Assembly: GCA_017397835.1 (NCBI GenBank)
Contig: JAFQHV010000029.1
Span: 1 to 57,812 of the forward strand
DNA: 57,812 nt
Direction: 5' to 3'
Origin: Oscillospiraceae bacterium
GTDB taxonomy: Bacteria > Bacillota > Clostridia > Oscillospirales > Oscillospiraceae
Shown here: one piece after another, positions 1 to 8,698 of the stretch
Numbering within the stretch: the first letter of the stretch is position 1
Layout of the letters: the number at the start of each line of letters is the position of its first letter
Notes under the pieces: model-generated
The model's input: only the letters and a program-made list of their open reading frames with translations
Databases searched by the model: none
What the model was told of the DNA's origin: nothing
Translations under genes and position numbers: made by a program

Positions 1-3000
1 ACGCAGGCCGATGGGCATGGCCACGTCGGCGTACACGTTGCTGAAAGCGCTCTGCAGCTCCAACGTGAAGGAAGCGTTGGCGGGGGCGTACAGGTCCATG
101 GACACGGTGCCGTTCTGCAGGTAGGGGACGGAACGGGTGACCACGGAGTTCTTGGCGACCTGCATGGAGTACTTGTCCCGGGCGTTGGTGGTAGAGACCA
201 GGGCTCCGTCACCGGAGTTGGTGATCCAACCCTCATACTGAGCCGTGCCGTGCTCGAAGTTGTCGTAGCCGCCGCGGGTGCGGGTGAACCACTTGTCGAA
301 GTCCTGGATCAGCATGAACAGATAGGATCGGGCACCGCTGAGGTCCTGGAACGTGATGATCATATCGGTGTCGTTGATCTTGGCTGCAGTGGGGTTGGTA
401 ATGGTGTAGTTGCGGGCACCGTAGCTTTCCATCTCGGTTTCAAAGAACAGGTTCTGAATGTTACGGTAGGTCTCACTGCCGTTGATGGAAAGGGCTACGT
501 TCATGGGGTTTCGGATATAGCTGCGGCAGCCCAGTGCGGTGTTGCCGCCCCAGATGGACAGGTCGGCGGACTTGCCGTTGACGGGGAAGTCGGCAATGGT
601 GGCCTGGGTATTGGTGGTGTACATCTTGGACAGGGTGGCTTCCTCCATCCAGGTCACGCCCTGATCCAGGGAGTAGGATACACCGAAGTGGTCCAAAGAC
701 TCATCCTGGCAGCGGGTGTACAGAGTCAGCACACCCTCGCCGTTGTCCTGAATATACGCCTCGGAACAGCCGTTTTCGGAGTTGGTGGCGATGTCACCGT
801 AGGTGATCAGGCTCTTGCTCAGGTGCCAGCTCTTGCCGGCATCCTTGGTGTAGGCCACGCGGCAGCAGAAGCCGCCCATGTTGTTGTACTGGGCACCCAT
901 GGGGAAGACCATATCCACCTTGGGACCCTCGCCGTCGTAGGTGGTCAGAACGGTGCCGCCGGAGTAGGTCAGCATATAGGCGGACTGGGGATCATTGACT
1001 ACGTCACGGGGCAGGGTGTCGGCCAAATACCAGCTCTTGCCGCCGTTATCGGAGGCAATGACCATCTGCACGCAGTTGGACCTGGTGATATCCAGAGGAG
1101 TGAACTTGTTGTTGGGGTCGACCCAATAGGTTTGGAAGAAGATGCGGCCGGTGTGGTAGTCAAAGGTGAAAGCACCGCTGCCGCCCATGCGTTCCACGGG
1201 GGTCTTCAGGACGGGGGACACGGTGTTTATCACCTTGGAGTGTTCCTTCCAGGTGCGGCCGCCGTCGGTGGAAATGTTCAGCTTGCTGCCCATGGCGTAG
1301 ATGGTTTCCTGCTCCAACTTGGTGCCGTTGGGGAATTTGGTGCCGGCGGGCAGAGCCATGATCCAGCGCTGGGTCTTCTCTGCGCTCTCGTTGTTGTAGA
1401 TTTCACGGTTTCCGTAGGTGATCTCGTACACGTTTTCCTTGCTGGCAAGCTCGATGGCGCCGGCCGCGGCCTGCTGCACGTAGACCGTGGCGCTGGCGCC
1501 GGGGGCCAGCTCGGGGTAACGGACGATGACGGTGTCGCCGTCCACGCAGTGGTACAGGAGGTTTCCGTCCTTGTCAAACACGCGCAGGCGGTTCAGATCG
1601 CCGGTCAGACCGGCAATGGGCAGGGACGGGTCGTACTTGACGGCGGTGGTATTGGTCACGGTGTACTCGGTGGCGCCGCCTTTGACAAAGGAGTTGTTGT
1701 AGCCGGCAGAGATCATGGTGCCGTAGGCGCCGATGAAGTTGGCATCTTCACCGCGGTAGTGAGTGTAGTGGACCTTGACGTACTGGGCCGTGGTTTCAAA
1801 GCCGTACAGATACCAGTTCTTGCCGGACTGGGTCAGCATGAACTGCTTGATCTGCTTGTAGGTGACGTTGTCATTACTGACCCAAAGAGTCAGGGACTCG
1901 GCGTTCAGGCGGGCCCTGTCGTCGCCGTCGGTCAGGGTGACAAAGTTGACCTTTTCACTCTTGTCCTTAACGGCGATCAGGCTGTTGTTGCCGGTATCGA
2001 ACGTGAACAGCAGGTCGTCGTAAGCCACACCGGCGCCGGTGGCGGGGGAGATGTCATTTTTCAGATGCAGCACCTTGCTGTTATCCATGGTCTTGCCCAA
2101 CACCACCACGTCGAAGCTCTTGTGCTCGCCGCCGGCAGAGGCGGTCAGGGTGGCAAAGGCGACGCCCTTGCTGGGCTGGGTCACCACGCCGGTGCTGGTA
2201 ACAACGCTTTCGTCCGAGCTGGTCCAGGTGATGGGATAGGTGTTGTCCATCAGACCGTCGGTGATGGTGCCGGTCATGTTCAGATTGCTCGTCACCTGAT
2301 CGGCGCTGGGGTTGCTGCCGGCGATATCGGCAAAGGTGATTCGGCCCAGCAGACCGCCATCCTCGTTGTAGCTGTGTCCGAAGGAGAGGTTGCCGATGGT
2401 AACGTCGTAGCTGTCCTCGGGGCCGGTGGCACCGGACAGGTGGGGATTGCGAATCACGTTGAACACCACGGTGGAGTTGGAGGCACCCCTTTTCCACAGG
2501 GAGGCGGCGGGCATGGAGCCCTTTTTCACACCGTCCACGTAGATGTCCAGGGTGTCATCCAAATTCCACTCCACGGCGAGGTTAAAGGTGTCGCCCACCT
2601 TTTTGTCCAAATTGACCTTGTGGGCCGTATTATTGCGCATGGCGAAGACCAGGCCGTCTTCGGTGTTGACGATGCCGCAGACCACCGACCAGGCATCCTG
2701 ATTCTCGTCGTACTTGGTGCCGAAGGCAAAGGTGAAGCCGTAGTTGGAGTAAGCGCTGATGGCCACGGCGGGTTCGTCCCACTGGCCGATGGGCATGGAG
2801 TCGGCCCGGAAGTCGAACTCCAGACGGGTGCCCATGTTGCGATCGTCAAACCCGGGGTCGCTGTACAGCACATAGGTGCGGATACCGGCGGGGTTTTCTC
2901 CGCCGGGGTTATACAGGTCGTACAGACGCCAGCCGTTTTCCAGCTTGACAGCGCCCTGGAACCCGGCCACGGGATCGTTGTTGGTTACCTTGACCTGACT

Positions 3001-4962
3001 GGCAGAGCTGTATTTGGGGCTGTTGTTGCGGTTGACGGCGGAGAACCACACCACGTCGGTCAGGGTCAGGGTGTTGGTGGGGCCGTCAACGCCGTTGACG
3101 GTAATGGCCATGGGCATGGACTTGCCGTAGGTAGAGAGTTTGTCACCCAAACCGATGACGCGGAAGGGGAGGGACAGCTCCACGGTGTGAGCACCTACGG
3201 CCACCGCGGCCCCGGCGACTTCGGCACCGTTTGCCAACAGCTTGCCGTTTTCCACGGTGAAGGAATGGCCGTTGAAGGTCAGGGCCACGGGAGCGATGGC
3301 ATCCACAAAGTCAACGGCGGTGAACAGGTGGGTCTGGTTCCACTGGAAACCGTACTCGGCAATCAGCAGACCCTTTTGACCCAGAATACGGCCGCCCATA
3401 CGCCAGCCCTTTTCGGCGGAAACGCCGTCCAGGGTCACGGCAGGCTTGGCAAAAGATGCCTCCGCGCGGGCAGGGGAGGGGTACGCGGCCTCAGGACCCT
3501 TTACGACCACGGTAAAGGACTTGGTTTTGGCAGGGTCGTTGGTCAGCTTGGCGGTCAGGGTGACGGTTTCGTCTTTTTCAACCTTGGCGACCTTGCCGTC
3601 CGCGGTGATGATTTCAGGGTTGCTGCTGGTCCAGGTCAGGGGGATGGTCAGAGGGCCGGGGATGGACTTGACCAGGTTCAAATCGGAGTAGACAGCGGAG
3701 GTGGAGCCGTTGATACCTTTGATGGTGTCAAAGGTCAGGCTGTTCATCAACGCGGAGGGGTCCATCACCTTTTGGGCACCTACGGTCATGTGGGACAGGG
3801 TGATGTCGAAACCGTTTTCGCCGCTGGTGATATTGCTGGGGAAGGAATAGGCGCCGATCTGGAGGTGGGCAACGTAGGCGTCTTTGGCAAGACGGAAGGG
3901 GTTGTCGTACTCGGCGCCTTCGATGCGGCCTTTGAACACGTCGTCGACAAAGACGTCAATGGTATCGTTGGCGGCATCGTAGTTCAGGCGCAGGTGGAAC
4001 TGCTGGCCCAGCTTCTTGTCCAGTACGATCTTATGCGGCGCTTTGGCCGTATCAGCGTAGGCGGCCCCGTCGGCAAAGTCGGTGGCACGGACCACCAGGA
4101 CCAGACCCTCGTCCACATTGGTGATGCCGAAGCTCATACCGGAGGAGTTGGTGTTGGCGATGGCCCCGTCGTCGTTGGCGAGCTTACCGGTGACGAGGAA
4201 ATACAAACCGTAGCACAGCTCTTTCTGCGTTGTGGTGGTGTAGTAGCGGGCGTACACCGGCATTTGGTCGATGCGGCAGTCGAACTCCAGCGCCACGGGG
4301 GGCTTGGACGGATCGACGCACCGGAACGGCACGGCGATGGTGTTGCTGGTTTTTTCGGTGGCACCGCCGGTATGGCGCACCAGCACGGTGCTGTCGCCCT
4401 TGCCGGTCAGGCGCAGCGTGTCGGTGCTGCTGTTATAGTTGGCTTCGGAAGCGGTTTCGGTCTTGGTGGCGGGGAATTGGTTGACGGACGTACCCTCCAC
4501 GGAATCGAAGATCACAAACCCGTCCCACGTGGCGCTGCCCATGCTGACGCTGAGCTTGGCGGACTGGTCGTAGTCGGTCACAGTGAGCTTGGCATCGCTC
4601 AGGGGGATGCGGATCTCACGCTGCGTGGCACCGGCCTTGCCCTCCCGGGTCACGGACACGCCGTTGAGCGTGATGGACGTGGGGGCGGCGGGAGCGGAAC
4701 TGCCGGTGAAGCCGAGGTACAGGTTTTCACTGTCCCATACGGCACCGAACTTTAAGTCTTCGGTCAACGTGGCGTTGGTCTGCCACGCGGTCTCCTTCAA
4801 CGCGCCGTTTTCGCTGGTGGCGGCGGAGTACTTTGCGTGCAGGACCTTGTCACCTGCGGTCAGGGATGCCGCGGGCGCGTTTGCGGCAGCGGTACCCGGG
4901 AGCATGCCCAGAACCATGGTCAGGACAAGGATGGCGGAACAGAGTTTTTTTGTCGTCTTCAT
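1..4962 (-). CDS. Giant secreted multidomain sialidase-like protein A (C-terminus off the window)
   Basis: An open minus-strand frame runs from ATG at 4962 to the window edge: 1654 codons, no stop. The start has an AAGGAAGG ribosome binding site, and its ATG overlaps the TGA of the upstream AraC gene. Residues 1-27 are a signal peptide. Then come, in approximate order: a CBM9-like beta-sandwich (34-144), a concanavalin-like region, an Ig-like module with the phrase ITWTSSNPE (about 411-487), a second CBM9-like and concanavalin-like pair (500-860), a second Ig-like module (877-950), a discoidin-like region (953-1073), and a beta-propeller (about 1170-1470). The propeller has Asp-box repeats such as STDGGRTW, ASDNGGKSW and SLDQGVTW. 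The last visible part resembles the beta-sandwich that precedes the SLH anchor in the paralogues. An SLH anchor beyond the edge is inferred, not seen. Domain names are by eye; sialidase activity is not proven. Confidence 0.88.
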   Translation of the reverse strand, partial: MKTTKKLCSAILVLTMVLGMLPGTAAANAPAASLTAGDKVLHAKYSAATSENGALKETAWQTNATLTEDLKFGAVWDSENLYLGFTGSSAPAAPTSITLNGVSVTREGKAGATQREIRIPLSDAKLTVTDYDQSAKLSVSMGSATWDGFVIFDSVEGTSVNQFPATKTETASEANYNSSTDTLRLTGKGDSTVLVRHTGGATEKTSNTIAVPFRCVDPSKPPVALEFDCRIDQMPVYARYYTTTTQKELCYGLYFLVTGKLANDDGAIANTNSSGMSFGITNVDEGLVLVVRATDFADGAAYADTAKAPHKIVLDKKLGQQFHLRLNYDAANDTIDVFVDDVFKGRIEGAEYDNPFRLAKDAYVAHLQIGAYSFPSNITSGENGFDITLSHMTVGAQKVMDPSALMNSLTFDTIKGINGSTSAVYSDLNLVKSIPGPLTIPLTWTSSNPEIITADGKVAKVEKDETVTLTAKLTNDPAKTKSFTVVVKGPEAAYPSPARAEASFAKPAVTLDGVSAEKGWRMGGRILGQKGLLIAEYGFQWNQTHLFTAVDFVDAIAPVALTFNGHSFTVENGKLLANGAEVAGAAVAVGAHTVELSLPFRVIGLGDKLSTYGKSMPMAITVNGVDGPTNTLTLTDVVWFSAVNRNNSPKYSSASQVKVTNNDPVAGFQGAVKLENGWRLYDLYNPGGENPAGIRTYVLYSDPGFDDRNMGTRLEFDFRADSMPIGQWDEPAVAISAYSNYGFTFAFGTKYDENQDAWSVVCGIVNTEDGLVFAMRNNTAHKVNLDKKVGDTFNLAVEWNLDDTLDIYVDGVKKGSMPAASLWKRGASNSTVVFNVIRNPHLSGATGPEDSYDVTIGNLSFGHSYNEDGGLLGRITFADIAGSNPSADQVTSNLNMTGTITDGLMDNTYPITWTSSDESVVTSTGVVTQPSKGVAFATLTASAGGEHKSFDVVVLGKTMDNSKVLHLKNDISPATGAGVAYDDLLFTFDTGNNSLIAVKDKSEKVNFVTLTDGDDRARLNAESLTLWVSNDNVTYKQIKQFMLTQSGKNWYLYGFETTAQYVKVHYTHYRGEDANFIGAYGTMISAGYNNSFVKGGATEYTVTNTTAVKYDPSLPIAGLTGDLNRLRVFDKDGNLLYHCVDGDTVIVRYPELAPGASATVYVQQAAAGAIELASKENVYEITYGNREIYNNESAEKTQRWIMALPAGTKFPNGTKLEQETIYAMGSKLNISTDGGRTWKEHSKVINTVSPVLKTPVERMGGSGAFTFDYHTGRIFFQTYWVDPNNKFTPLDITRSNCVQMVIASDNGGKSWYLADTLPRDVVNDPQSAYMLTYSGGTVLTTYDGEGPKVDMVFPMGAQYNNMGGFCCRVAYTKDAGKSWHLSKSLITYGDIATNSENGCSEAYIQDNGEGVLTLYTRCQDESLDHFGVSYSLDQGVTWMEEATLSKMYTTNTQATIADFPVNGKSADLSIWGGNTALGCRSYIRNPMNVALSINGSETYRNIQNLFFETEMESYGARNYTITNPTAAKINDTDMIITFQDLSGARSYLFMLIQDFDKWFTRTRGGYDNFEHGTAQYEGWITNSGDGALVSTTNARDKYSMQVAKNSVVTRSVPYLQNGTVSMDLYAPANASFTLELQSAFSNVYADVAMPIGLR

Positions 4963-5861
4963 AGTTGATCCCTTCCTTTTGTTGCGGTTGATGTTTCGGT
5001 TTCGGTGATATTTACGGTTTGATATTTTCGGCGGTATTGCGCGGGGGAAATTCCATGATGCTGTTTGAAATTGGTGTAGAAAGTGGGTTCGGAGCTGTAG
5101 CCCACCTGCTTGCATATTTCGGACGTGGTTTGCTGTGTGGTGCGCAGCAGCCACGCGGCGTAGTCCATGCGCGTGTCCAGCAGCTTTTCCCGGAAGGTCA
5201 TGCCGTAGAGCTCGGGGATCAGGCGGCACAGTTGCCGTTTGGACATATGTAACCGGTCAGCGAGCTGCTGCATGACACCGTAGCTTGCCATGTTTTTTGT
5301 AAAAAAGGCTTCAATGGCGGTGACCATTTCGGTGGTATCTTTGGACCCGTTTCGGCCTGTGTTCGTTTCGTTTTTTTGCGCGTGCTTTTCCAAAGCCGAA
5401 AGCTGCCGCAGCAGGAACACCAGCAGTTGCCCAAGCTGAAAATGCAGCAGGGTTTCCGTATAAAGTGCCTCGCTGCCGTATTCCCGCATCATGGCATTGC
5501 ACAGGCTGCGGATCTCCGGTGGTGCAGTCATGCGTACGTATGGGGCGATCACCGTTTGCAGGCGGGGAGCCAGGGCTGATTTCGGTGTGGCGAAGGTGAT
5601 GGTAAACCGCTCGAAGGAACCGTTGTCTACCTTTGCCGCATGGTATACGCCGGGGGCTATGATCAGCGCATCCCCCGCAGAAAGGGAGATGGTGTCTTCC
5701 GCGACCTCCACCACACAGGAACCGTGCAGGATGATGTGCAGTTCGTAATTCACATTGCTGTGACGGGGCGGGTTCCAAACGTAGCGGTGATTGAGAAAAT
5801 TCGGGTTGAACTGGAACAAAACACGGGCATTGTCTACGGTTAATTCAAAATCGCGTTGCAC
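4959..5861 (-). CDS. AraC-family transcriptional regulator (cupin plus HTH), partner of A
   Basis: This 300-aa regulator has an N-terminal cupin-like sensing domain (HSNVNYELHIILHGS, then LSAGDALIIAPGVYH) and a C-terminal AraC/XylS double helix-turn-helix (LADRLHMSKRQLCRLIPELYG and VGYSSEPTFYTNFKQHHGISP). I place the start at GTG 5861 (TTG 5864 is also possible), because a run of G follows an A tract just upstream; the frame stays open further upstream but without a ribosome binding site. Its TGA overlaps the ATG of protein A (ATGA), so the two are almost certainly co-transcribed and translationally coupled. It is divergent from the GH116 gene. The likely role is to sense a glycan-derived ligand and activate A and possibly the GH116 gene; that role is inferred from position. 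Confidence 0.9.
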   Translation of the reverse strand: MQRDFELTVDNARVLFQFNPNFLNHRYVWNPPRHSNVNYELHIILHGSCVVEVAEDTISLSAGDALIIAPGVYHAAKVDNGSFERFTITFATPKSALAPRLQTVIAPYVRMTAPPEIRSLCNAMMREYGSEALYTETLLHFQLGQLLVFLLRQLSALEKHAQKNETNTGRNGSKDTTEMVTAIEAFFTKNMASYGVMQQLADRLHMSKRQLCRLIPELYGMTFREKLLDTRMDYAAWLLRTTQQTTSEICKQVGYSSEPTFYTNFKQHHGISPAQYRRKYQTVNITETETSTATKGRDQL

Positions 5862-5918
5862 CAAAGTGACCCCCCCTTTTTTGTTCTCTGCGCACAAAAA
5901 AGTCGCTATTATAAGCTT

Positions 5919-5947
5919 ATTATAAGATATTTTGACATTGGTGTCCA
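5919..5947 (-). promoter_or_regulatory. Promoter of the AraC-A operon
   Basis: On the minus strand the hexamers TGGACA (5947-5942) and TATAAT (5924-5919) are separated by exactly 17 bases, close to the sigma-A consensus. The same pair with the same spacing recurs at 44097-44125 in a longer conserved block, which supports it as functional. Confidence 0.65.
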
Positions 5948-5995
5948 TTCCATAAAATGACAGGTATTCGCAAGATATGGCGCAATCGAATAATG
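5943..5995. promoter_or_regulatory. Conserved intergenic block between AraC and GH116 (copy 1)
   Basis: This 53-base block aligns without gaps to 44121-44173, with 46 of 53 positions identical by my count; similarity continues more weakly over the adjoining promoter. It lies between the AraC promoter and the GH116 gene, where an AraC operator would be expected. Operator function is inferred. Confidence 0.5.
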
Positions 5996-6130
5996 CCGGG
6001 CGCAGGCGAATAAACTGAAGCAGACATATGTTTGGGGAAAACGTCTTGTTTGGATATTTTGCTGCGGGAGAATTGATGGTAAAATACCGGTGTGTATGCA
6101 GTTCTGATGTCTGTGCGAGGGGTGGGCAAA

Positions 6131-8641
6131 ATGCCAATTTATCAGAAAGACCAACTGAAGCAGATCGTATTCCCCTTGGGCGGGATCGGAGCGGGCAGCA
6201 TCGGACTGGCCGGAAACGGCAAGCTGGTGGACTGCGAGATCTTTAACCGCCCCAACCGGGAGTCTGTATTCAAATATTCCTGTTTTTCCGTCAAGGCGGA
6301 GGACGAGGCGGGCGTGGTGGACTGGCGTGTGCTGAACGGCGACAACAACCGTGACTTTGCGGGTACGCTGTATCAGGACTACGGCCGGGGCGTGCCCGAT
6401 CCCATGTCCGGTATGCAGCACTTCGAGGACGTGACCTTTCGGGGGGCGTTTCCGTTTGCCGAACTGGAATTTGCCGACCGCAGATTTCCCGGTGCGGTGA
6501 CACTGGAGGCGTACAACCCCTTCATCCCCTCCAACAGCGAAGACAGCAGCCTGCCCGGGGCTTTTTTTGCCGTGCGGGTGCGAAACGATTCCGGACGGCG
6601 GCTGAATTACTCCGTGTCCTTTAACGTGACCAACCCCTTTGAGAAGAAGGGCCTGCACACACTGCGCAAGGAGGATGGCATCACCGCCATCACCCTGCAC
6701 AGCGCGGAGGAAGACCGCGGCAAACCCCAATACGGCAACCTGACCGTCGCCACCGACCATACCGGGCCGGTTTCCTATCAGCAGAACTGGTTCCGGGGTC
6801 TGCACCGGGATATGCCAACCATGTTCATCAACGACTTTTCCGCCTTTGGCCCATTTCGGAACCGTGTTTATGAGTTGAGTGACAAGGGGTACGACGATAC
6901 GGCCTCTCTGTGCCCCGGCTGCGTATTGGAACCGGGGGAGGAGACCGTGTTCCGCTTTGTACTGAGCTGGTACGTGCCCAACATTTACGTGGATTGGTTC
7001 AGCGGTGTGGAACCTTACGTGCTGAAGAATTATTACAGCACCCGGTACAAGGACTCCGGGGAGGTGGCGGACTACGCACTGCAAAACTGGGCGCGGCTGT
7101 ATGACGAAACCGGGCGATTTGCCGATGCCCTGTCCGGGTCCACGTTGCCTGAGTGTGTTGCCGATGCGATCCAGGGCAATCTGGCCACCCTGAAATCCAC
7201 CACCTGCCTGCGGCTGGAGGATGGCAGTTTTTGGGCGTGGGAAGGCGTGTGGCAAACAGTCGGGTCGTGCCACGGCACCTGCCAGCACGTGTGGGCCTAC
7301 GCCTATACCCTGCCTTTTCTGTTTCCCGATCTGGAGCGGGGGGTGCGGTCCAACGAGTTTGACTACAGTCTGCGCCGCAGCGGCATGATGCTGTTCCGCC
7401 TGCATCCGAACTTGGACGGCGAGGGACTTGAGATCGCCTGCGTGGACGGGCAGATGGGCGCGGTGATGCAGGCGTACCGGGATTGGAAGATATGCGGTGA
7501 CACCGAGTGGCTGCGGGACTACTGGCCAAAGATCAAACGCGCGCTGGAATACGCCTGGAGCCCGGAGAACCCCCACCGCTGGGATCCCGAACGCAGCGGC
7601 CTGATCACCGGCCGCCAGCACCACACTTTGGACCGGGAACTGTTTGGCCCCTACGCGTGGTTGACCGGGTTTTACCACGCCGCCCTGCTGGCCGCAGCGG
7701 AAATGGCCGAGACGGTGGGTGAGGCGGATAAGGCGGAAGAGTACCGGGATATCTTCCGCCGCGGCCACGAAACGCTGGAGACGGAAACCTTTAACGGCAG
7801 CTACTACGTCCACAAGATAGATTTGACAGACCGGTCCGTGCTGGACGCATACCCCGATGCCGCCGAGACCTATTGGAGTGATGAGACCGGACAGGTAAAG
7901 TATCAAATTCACAATGGCTGCGAGATCGATCAGGTACTGGCCGACTGGCACACCGACCTGATGGGTCTGCCCCACGTGTTTGACCAAAACCACCGCAAAT
8001 CGGCGCTGGAGGCCATCTATGCCAACAACTTCCGCGCCATGCGCGACCACTCCAATCCCTGGCGCATTTTCGCCTGTAACGAGGAGCGGGGCGTGGTCAT
8101 GTGCGCCTGGCCGGAGGGGGAGGAAAAGCCCCTGATCCCCATCCTCTACACCGAGGAGTGCATGACCGGTTTTGAGTATGCCTTTGCCTGTAACCTGCTC
8201 CAGTGCGGCATGGAGGATAAGGCGCTGGAGGTGGTGCGGGCAGTCCGTGACCGGTACGACGGGGCCAAGCGCAACCCCTGGGCCGAGCTGGAGGCCGGGG
8301 CAAGCTATGCCCGTGCCATGGCCAGCTATGCATTTTTGCTTACTTACAGCGGCTTCCGGTATGACCTGTCCCGGGATATGATCGGCTTTGTCCCCCTGCG
8401 CGGCGGCCGGTATTTCTGGGCCGTGGCGGGGGCCTGGGGCAGTGTGGAGCTGGACGAGAATCATGTGACACTTGAGGTTCTGTACGGCACACGGAAGCTG
8501 GGCGAGTTTGTGACCAACCTGAGTACCATTTCCGCGGTTGCCCACAACGGACAGGCGGTCGCCTTCACCGCGGAAGGCGGCACGGTTGGCCTGACCGACG
8601 TGGTCCTGTCCGCCGGCGACACGCTGGAGGTAACGAAGTGA
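6131..8641 (+). CDS. GH116-type (DUF608/GBA2-like) glycoside hydrolase
   Basis: This 836-aa protein has no signal peptide, so it should act in the cytoplasm on imported glycosides. The N-terminal third is a GBA2-type beta-sandwich (FPLGGIGAGSIGLAGNG near residue 10, typical of the family). The rest is an (alpha/alpha)6 barrel. Conserved family motifs include FWAWEG with Glu371, TCQHVWAYA, LFPDLE, and HHTLDRELFGP with Asp501; these acids correspond to the likely nucleophile and acid/base. Known GH116 enzymes act on beta-glucosides, beta-xylosides or beta-GlcNAc; the substrate here cannot be told. I chose ATG 6131, 13 codons into the open frame, because GAGGGGTGGG lies just upstream and the family start motif follows. 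It is divergent from the AraC-A operon and ends at a bidirectional terminator. Confidence 0.88.
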   Translation: MPIYQKDQLKQIVFPLGGIGAGSIGLAGNGKLVDCEIFNRPNRESVFKYSCFSVKAEDEAGVVDWRVLNGDNNRDFAGTLYQDYGRGVPDPMSGMQHFEDVTFRGAFPFAELEFADRRFPGAVTLEAYNPFIPSNSEDSSLPGAFFAVRVRNDSGRRLNYSVSFNVTNPFEKKGLHTLRKEDGITAITLHSAEEDRGKPQYGNLTVATDHTGPVSYQQNWFRGLHRDMPTMFINDFSAFGPFRNRVYELSDKGYDDTASLCPGCVLEPGEETVFRFVLSWYVPNIYVDWFSGVEPYVLKNYYSTRYKDSGEVADYALQNWARLYDETGRFADALSGSTLPECVADAIQGNLATLKSTTCLRLEDGSFWAWEGVWQTVGSCHGTCQHVWAYAYTLPFLFPDLERGVRSNEFDYSLRRSGMMLFRLHPNLDGEGLEIACVDGQMGAVMQAYRDWKICGDTEWLRDYWPKIKRALEYAWSPENPHRWDPERSGLITGRQHHTLDRELFGPYAWLTGFYHAALLAAAEMAETVGEADKAEEYRDIFRRGHETLETETFNGSYYVHKIDLTDRSVLDAYPDAAETYWSDETGQVKYQIHNGCEIDQVLADWHTDLMGLPHVFDQNHRKSALEAIYANNFRAMRDHSNPWRIFACNEERGVVMCAWPEGEEKPLIPILYTEECMTGFEYAFACNLLQCGMEDKALEVVRAVRDRYDGAKRNPWAELEAGASYARAMASYAFLLTYSGFRYDLSRDMIGFVPLRGGRYFWAVAGAWGSVELDENHVTLEVLYGTRKLGEFVTNLSTISAVAHNGQAVAFTAEGGTVGLTDVVLSAGDTLEVTK

Positions 8642-8651
8642 CCGAAACATA

Positions 8652-8687
8652 AAAAATGCAGATGCACAGATGTGCATCTGCATTTTT
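8652..8687. terminator. Bidirectional intrinsic terminator
   Basis: A perfect 16-bp stem (8652-8667 with 8672-8687) around a 4-base loop begins with A5 and ends with T5, so it reads as a terminator on both strands. It separates the convergent GH116 and B genes. Confidence 0.85.
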
Positions 8688-8698
8688 GTTTTGCTTGG

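Noticed and set aside
250-4755. A plus-strand open frame of 1501 codons opposite protein A
   Set aside because: It is the mirror of a GC-rich, strongly biased gene. Its translation is low-complexity (Gly/Val/His rich), has no ribosome binding site and no domain.
5862-5948. Upstream ATG at 5948 as start of the first AraC gene
   Set aside because: It lies on the -35 box, which is conserved at 44120-44125, and has no ribosome binding site; GTG 5861 does.
5909-8683. A minus-strand open frame opposite the GH116 gene
   Set aside because: The plus strand encodes conserved GH116 motifs; the minus frame lacks any.
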